Shown piece by piece: positions 16,263-20,544 of a DNA stretch of 20,544 bases. The DNA is taken from the NCBI GenBank assembly GCA_958446835.1, contig CAUCXT010000044.1, forward strand, positions 1 to 20,544, written 5' to 3'. The notes beneath the pieces are model-generated. The model saw only the letters and a program-made list of their open reading frames with translations, searched no databases and was not told the origin of the DNA. The stretch is from an uncultured Eubacterium sp. GTDB taxonomy: Bacteria; Bacillota; Clostridia; Lachnospirales; Lachnospiraceae. The position numbers and the translations under genes are program-made. Position 1 is the stretch's first letter, and every line of letters starts with the position of its first letter.

Positions 16263-17094
16263 GAAATACTTAAATATATTATTTTATATGTTTTCATTTA
16301 TATTTATATATTATCTGCTTGTTTCCGGTACAAATTATGAGATTTTACCCAGTTTATTGGTTGTAGTAATTATCTTTATAGACATTGCAATGTATGTTGC
16401 TGATGAATATGAAAGCAGTATTATAACAGAAAGACAAAAAGCAGCGGTGTATTTAAAAGATTTGGAAAATCAAAGGGAGAATGTTGAAGCAATAGAACAA
16501 AGAAACTTAGAAACAGAAAGACGAAATCATGATTTAAAAAAGAATGTAAGACTTATCAAGGACTTAATAGAAAATAACCGGTACGATGAAGCCAGGGAAT
16601 ATGTATGTAAACTGGAAGAAAAATGCAGCACATATTTTTCGTATCGGTTATATTCTAATCATTCCGTGATAAACTCTCTTTTGAATTCCAAGCTTGAGTT
16701 CTGTCAATCAAATGGTGTTGATGTAAAATGTTTTGTCTGTGGAAAAATAGATGGCGTTGATGATGTTGAATTGTATTGTCTGTTGGTAAATTTACTGGAT
16801 AATGCGATTGCGGCGGCAATGTTGAGTGAAAAACCTTATATAAGTATATTTCTTAACTGTTCTGATACTGAGATTTACGGAGAGTTTATTAATACCATAA
16901 AGACGACAGATTGTTCCGGCTTTGAAGATTTGGTACCTGAAAATAATAAAGACGGACATGGATATGGTTTGCTGAATATACATGAAATAGTCAAAAATAA
17001 TAATGGGGAGATCGATTTCTTACTACTTGATTCGGATAAGGTAAAAGTTACTTTCAGGATAAAGAAATTGATGACAAAAAGCAGACGAATATGA
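16255..17094 (+). CDS. GHKL-domain sensor histidine kinase (AgrC/VirS/ComD-like cytoplasmic part)
   Basis: A 279-aa kinase, partner of the adjoining LytTR regulator. The N-terminus has only two hydrophobic segments (about 6-24 and 31-49) rather than the six or so of peptide-pheromone receptors such as AgrC. A charged coiled-coil linker (about 55-100) leads to H92 in RRNHDLKKN, the phosphorylated histidine. The ATPase domain carries the N box LLDNAIAAA (N183) and the G box GHGYGLLNIHEIVKNNNGEI (234-252), the typical GHKL pattern. The start at 16255 has GAGGA 5 bases upstream; the ATG at 16243 has none. With so little external sequence, the signal is probably sensed through the membrane or through the upstream SEDS-like protein, which is an inference. 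No AgrB/AgrD-like genes are visible. Confidence 0.9.
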   Translation: MIKKYLNILFYMFSFIFIYYLLVSGTNYEILPSLLVVVIIFIDIAMYVADEYESSIITERQKAAVYLKDLENQRENVEAIEQRNLETERRNHDLKKNVRLIKDLIENNRYDEAREYVCKLEEKCSTYFSYRLYSNHSVINSLLNSKLEFCQSNGVDVKCFVCGKIDGVDDVELYCLLVNLLDNAIAAAMLSEKPYISIFLNCSDTEIYGEFINTIKTTDCSGFEDLVPENNKDGHGYGLLNIHEIVKNNNGEIDFLLLDSDKVKVTFRIKKLMTKSRRI

Positions 17095-17132
17095 CAGGAT
17101 TATTGAAAAAAACATTTTTTGGAACTAAACTG

Positions 17133-17145
17133 AAGTAAAATATTA
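17133..17145 (+). repeat. Left copy of a 13-bp direct repeat flanking the decayed IS
   Basis: AAGTAAAATATTA occurs here and again, identically, at 18427-18439. The two copies lie just outside 9-bp inverted repeats (TTGCGAAAC at 17151-17159, GTTTCGCAA at 18412-18420). That is the geometry expected of a target-site duplication, although 13 bp is long. Confidence 0.55.
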
Positions 17146-18426
17146 GGTAATTGCGAAACAAGTTTGCAATCCTGATTAAAAATGCGGTAAGATTCCTGTC
17201 ATGCAGGATTCTTAAGATGAAAAGCAGGTGATATCAAATTTAGACATGACAAAAAGACTTCCCAGATGGACTGCGAAGAAACAATACTATGAATATCAGG
17301 TGTTAGGCAATCAAAGGTTTTTAACTTCGTATGTATTGATACTTGTGGATTATATCAGCAACAAGTACAGTAACAAGCTGTGTGCTCCCTGAAAGAAGTA
17401 AATCGGCATGTGCAGAAACTATTCTTGAAACAGTTGATTGATTTTTCAACATTTACACGGATTTTGTAGGTATCTTCCCATCCCTTAGAGTCTCGTTCTA
17501 CACCGGGGGTAGGCACGAAGATTTTTTCCGGATAAATGTAAATCATTCGTCCACATGACGAAGTGGTACACGGTTTATCACAATGGCATACTTGATGTTT
17601 CAATTTATCAGCAGGATTATACTCCCATCTTATTTTGGGACATACAGCATAACAGAAGTGCCAATTAATGTACATCTGCTGTATCGCATGATTGGATGCA
17701 GCGTGAGTTGGCATGGAACCATAAGCTGCTTTGTAGAAATCGCAGGAATCATCAAGGTTATGGGGTTTCTTAAAAGCCTTCAACTGTTTAATAATACGGT
17801 TGGCATGTTTTGGATTATTTTCTGTAACCCATGCCTCAATACCGGAGGTATCAAAGATAGTCATGTCGGGAAGAGCCAGATTCAGTTTTTGGCATATCGG
17901 TTCGATCAGATCAACAAGGTGATCAAACATTGATTGTAAGTCCAATAAGAAGTCCTGTTTGAAACGAGTAAATTTTTAACCATCAGGTACAACATCAAAG
18001 CCGCAGAAATCACGCAGTTCCTGAGAGTATTTCAAAAACACAATCAGGAGCGTGTCAGTTGGGATTGAGAAAATACGCTGGAGCAGAAGTGCCTTGAGCA
18101 TAGGATAGAGCTGGTGCCTGCGAGGCCTTCAGGTTCGAGCGTGAAAATGAGAAATAAAAGAAATAGGAACAATTTCATCAAGGTTAATGGCTTCATCAAT
18201 AAGAGAAAGAAACTGATATTTGTCGTTGTCGAATTTATTTTGACAATCTTCAAAAATTTCTGCCAAAGTGAGCTGCTTATATGTTATTATGTAGGTATAT
18301 ATCCTTTAGGTGGATTGGTTGATATTTTCTCGACAACTCTATTTTACCATAGACCTTTAGGAGATAGTTTATTTTGACAACAAAAAATGTCGTATATATG
18401 CGGCTTGTGGCGTTTCGCAAATGCTT
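17146..18426. mobile_element. Decayed insertion sequence between the kinase gene and the secreted-protein gene
   Basis: The element is delimited by 13-bp direct repeats outside and by TTGCGAAAC / GTTTCGCAA (17151-17159, 18412-18420) near its ends. It contains a damaged minus-strand transposase (17303-18290). About 150 bases of non-coding sequence lie on each side of the transposase. Adding back the sequence apparently lost from the transposase would give about 1.7 kb, a normal IS size. An imperfect inverted pair (AAGATTCCTG with CAGGATTCTT, 17192-17216) lies in the left non-coding part. The family is a DDE type common in Clostridia; I do not assign an IS name. Element ends are inferred and should be checked against intact copies. 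Confidence 0.6.
17303..18290 (-). pseudogene. Broken DDE transposase (two deletions, three premature stops)
   Basis: On the minus strand a transposase frame can be read from about 18290 (ITYKQLTLAEIFEDCQNKFD) through RIFSIPTDTLLIVFLKYSQE, DTSGIEAWVTENNPKHANRI and NVEKSINCFKNSFC to a final RS*KPLIA. The damage is a TGA at 18129-18131 (HART*RPRR, where HTGR-like sequence is expected), a TAA at 17976-17978 (PDG*KFTRF), an abrupt join near 17642-17652 where INWHFCYA runs straight into VCPKIRWEY, a second small deletion with frameshift near 17410, and a TAA at 17321-17323 close to the true end. From recollection of intact clostridial homologues (over 500 aa), the first join removes well over 100 residues including a catalytic region. 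No start codon is preserved at the expected place. The gene is dead, and the sequence tells nothing about what carried it. Confidence 0.85.
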
Positions 18427-18439
18427 AAGTAAAATATTA
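18427..18439 (+). repeat. Right copy of the 13-bp direct repeat flanking the decayed IS
   Basis: Identical AAGTAAAATATTA to 17133-17145. It runs directly into the ribosome binding region (AAAAAGGAG) of the gene at 18459, so the insertion landed between the kinase gene and this leader. Confidence 0.55.
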
Positions 18440-18458
18440 CAAAAAGGAGAAATCAGTT

Positions 18459-18977
18459 ATGAAAAAATGGGTTAGAAGTTTTAAGTGTATAATTAGTTTC
18501 TTAGTTATTGTAGTTGTTATTATTAATTTAAAGTTAACCGAGTGTTATGCGGATGAATGGGTGTTTCCGGAATATTTTGAATTTATTGAACATGAAAGCA
18601 ATAATTCAAGGTTGGAACAAAATGGTGATTTTAATTTTGAATTTGCTTGGAGCCTAAATTCACAGGAATTTTACGCAACGAGTAATACGATGACTGTGAC
18701 TACACAGGCATATAAAGCTGTTTATAGTAATGAAAATCGCGATGGAGTCATATCAGAAGATAGTAGTATGAGATTTACAATTACATTAGTTGATTTGACA
18801 GATAAAAAAACGGTTGGAGGTTATCAGGGATATTGTGATGGTATAAATGGTGGTTTGACATTTAGTGTTACCAAGGGACATAAATATTATTTGAAAATTA
18901 ATAATCCGGATTGTATACAAGATAATTGTACTATAAAGGGAACGGGACATATAACAAATATGTCATTAAATCGATAA
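18459..18977 (+). CDS. Small secreted protein of unknown function
   Basis: A 172-aa protein with a clear signal peptide: positive start (MKKWVRSFK), hydrophobic core about 11-25, probable cleavage after A31 (TECYA/DEW). There is no proper lipobox, so it is likely released rather than lipid-anchored. The mature 140 residues are rich in Asn, Ser, Thr and aromatic residues in alternating patterns (TMTVTTQAYKAVY, SMRFTITLVDL, YYLKINNP) that suggest an all-beta sandwich. Three cysteines occur late (GYCDG, PDCIQDNC). I recognise no family. AGGAG lies 9 bases before the ATG. Composition is AT-rich like the SEDS/LytTR/GHKL genes upstream. Without the intervening IS it would start 70 bases after the kinase stop, so it may be the target or output of that signalling system. 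Confidence 0.8.
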   Translation: MKKWVRSFKCIISFLVIVVVIINLKLTECYADEWVFPEYFEFIEHESNNSRLEQNGDFNFEFAWSLNSQEFYATSNTMTVTTQAYKAVYSNENRDGVISEDSSMRFTITLVDLTDKKTVGGYQGYCDGINGGLTFSVTKGHKYYLKINNPDCIQDNCTIKGTGHITNMSLNR

Positions 18978-19030
18978 TTTAAGAGTAATATAGCTACCTA
19001 TGCCTTTGTGTTGAATGTGAACTTCCTCGA

Positions 19031-19162
19031 TAATTAACTCTCGTCTTTTAATGGCGAGTATGCCAGAATCCAGGAACGTCGATTTTAAGCCCCAAAACGG
19101 AATTTTCTGTAACCATTTTCCGAGAAAAGTGCTATACTAATAGAGAGTTAATTAACTCTCGT
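19031..19162 (+). repeat. 14-bp direct repeat and 18-bp palindrome upstream of the second transposase remnant
   Basis: TAATTAACTCTCGT occurs at 19031-19044 and 19149-19162. The second copy is part of the perfect palindrome GAGAGTTAATTAACTCTC (19143-19160), which sits between a possible -10 (TATACT, about 19132) and the AGGAG of the transposase start. These are likely IS-end or transposase-regulatory sequences. The rest of 18978-19174 shows nothing else I can name. Confidence 0.5.
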
Positions 19163-19174
19163 TAGGAGAGCACC

Positions 19175-20544
19175 GTGTATCTCGATTATGAGGTCAAAAT
19201 TCCTGATTCCAGGCATGGAATCACGCGGAAAACGATCTGCGGAATAACCTATATATTACTATGTTTACGACCGCAAGTACAGTTCTGATAAGCACTATAC
19301 CATTCCGAAGAATACGACGATCGGTAAATGCCTGAATGCTTCTGCTGAGACGATGTATCCCAACACCAACTTCCTGAAATACTTTCCAGAGGCAGAACTT
19401 CCGGAAACCAGGAAAATTGCTGATCGGAGCGCCTGTCTCAGGATCGGAGCATTCATTGTGATCCGAAAGGTCATTGCCGAGTATCATCTGGATGAGATCA
19501 TCGGACAACTGATATGAAAGGAAGCCGGTCTCTTCCGGATTTGGCAGCGTATTCCATCGTTACGGAAAACAACGCCGGTCAGTACTATCCGGAGTATGCC
19601 TACAATTACCCGCTTTTTACACAGGGGATGAAGCTTTACAGCGATTCGAAGGTCTCTTAGTTTATTAACGGAATCACGAGAGACCAGTGCATCGCTTTCC
19701 AGAATGAATGGAACAACCGGCATGATCACCGTGAAAAGATCTATATCACATATGATTCGTCCAACAAGAACTGCCAGGCAGGCGATCTGGAGTGTGTCTA
19801 GGTCGGGCATCCGAAGGATGACGACGGAAAGCCGGTCCTGAACTACACGATCGCCTATGACCATAACAACTCCGAACCTCTTTACTATGAGGAGTATCCC
19901 GGAAGCATCGTCGATGTCTCTCAGCTCCAGCAGATGTTGGAGAAGACAAAAGGCTATGGATATCGTCAGGTTGGTTTCATCCTTGATCGAGGATATTTCA
20001 GCAAGGAAAACATCCACTTCATGGATAAGAACGGTTACGAGTTCATAATCATGATGAAAGGGATGAAATCTCTGGTTCGAGCTCTCGTTCTGTCGGTCAA
20101 AGGAGGCTTCGAAGAAAAGCGTGAATTCAGCTTGTGTGATTACAAGGTGAACGGCATCACTGTGAAGCACCAGCTGTATCATTCAGATGAGAAGGAACGC
20201 TACTTCCACATTTACTATAACGAACGAAAGCAGACTTCCGAGCGAGAGAATGTAGAAGAAAAGATCGACCGAATGGAGCTGTTCCTTCGCGAACATCAGG
20301 GGATGAAACTGAATCTTCCCAAGGAGTTCAGCAGATATTTCAATCTGATCTTTTATCATGAGGGTCAGGATTACGAAAAGTTTATGTATGGCCGTGAACG
20401 ATATCAGGTCATCGATGAGGAAATATCCCTCTGCGGGTACTTCGTCATCATCACATCCGAGAAGATGACTGCGGCGGATGCCCTTGATCTCTATAAGAGC
20501 CGGGATGCATCCGAGAAGTTGTTCAGGGAATTCAACAAGGAACG
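19175..20544 (+). pseudogene. Broken IS1634/IS4-like DDE transposase, running off the window
   Basis: The frame opens at GTG 19175 (AGGAG 6-7 bases upstream) with VYLDYEVKIPDSRHGITRKT. It shifts by one near 19245, where YYYVYDRKYSSDKHYTIPKN continues to a TGA at 19515-19517. The original frame resumes by about 19550 (YSIVTENNAGQYYPEYAY), with in-frame TAG stops at 19658-19660 and 19799-19801. Catalytic landmarks of the family are still readable: ITYDSSNKNC for the first aspartate, GFILDRGYFS for the second, and YKSRDASEKLF near the window end for the glutamate region. Two frameshifts and two stops make an active product impossible. Base composition is richer in GC than the secreted-protein gene just upstream, as expected for a separate arrival. 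The 3' end is beyond the window. The IS1634-type assignment is from memory of family motifs. Confidence 0.85.

Noticed and set aside
17246..17392. 48-residue plus-strand frame starting MTKRLPRWTAKK
   Set aside because: It lies inside the IS remnant, antisense to the end of the transposase, with no ribosome binding site at a proper distance.
17113..18389. CATTTTTTG / CAAAAAATG as terminal inverted repeats of the decayed IS
   Set aside because: A 9-base AT-rich match without flanking duplications; the TTGCGAAAC pair with 13-bp direct repeats fits better.
19484..20182. 232-residue minus-strand open frame
   Set aside because: It is antisense to a recognisable transposase remnant; openness on this strand is a by-product of the sense codon usage.

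Overview
The window looks like a chromosomal segment of a Clostridia-type Firmicute, most likely Lachnospiraceae. The grounds are strong AGGAG-type ribosome binding sites, moderate GC, a long single-chain PurL of the clostridial type, a short single-span signal peptidase, LytTR/GHKL signalling genes, and transposase remnants that resemble clostridial families from memory. No database search was possible, so family names rest on motifs and overall resemblance.

Left part (1-14110), metabolic and housekeeping genes. A 3' fragment of a DHHW/AlgX-like protein meets, tail to tail with a 1-base gap, an AraC-family regulator on the minus strand. Divergent from the regulator is a tightly overlapping run of three genes: a MATE exporter, a cytoplasmic PcRGLX/YetA-type (PL26-like) rhamnogalacturonan lyase homologue, and a Rad3/DinG-type helicase with an N-terminal PD-(D/E)XK nuclease domain. 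After a 132-base gap come two overlapping aspartoacylase/succinylglutamate-desuccinylase paralogues. The first keeps the zinc and catalytic residues; the second has lost most of them. Next are purL (FGAM synthase, 1250 aa), a long imperfect hairpin, and a signal peptidase I gene followed by a clear intrinsic terminator.

Middle part (14111-18977), a visibly more AT-rich accessory block. A sigma-A-like promoter reads into an unusual element of about 300 bases. It is built as a large nested inverted repeat with a perfect 30-bp arm and internal hairpins, and it would form the 5' leader of the next operon. The operon encodes a short polytopic membrane protein whose C-terminal half resembles SEDS proteins (FtsW/RodA/SpoVE), a LytTR response regulator and a GHKL sensor kinase. 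A decayed insertion sequence (premature stops, two deletions) then separates the kinase from a gene for a small secreted protein of unknown function. A 13-bp direct repeat flanks that IS and 9-bp inverted repeats lie just inside. Removing the IS would place the secreted-protein gene 70 bases after the kinase, so the four genes were probably once one operon.

Right end (18978-20544). A second transposase pseudogene (IS1634/IS4-like, with frameshifts and two in-frame stops) runs off the window. No tRNA, rRNA or CRISPR array was seen.

The parts most worth following up are the structured leader with the SEDS-like/LytTR/GHKL/secreted-protein locus, and the catalytically degenerate aspartoacylase paralogue.
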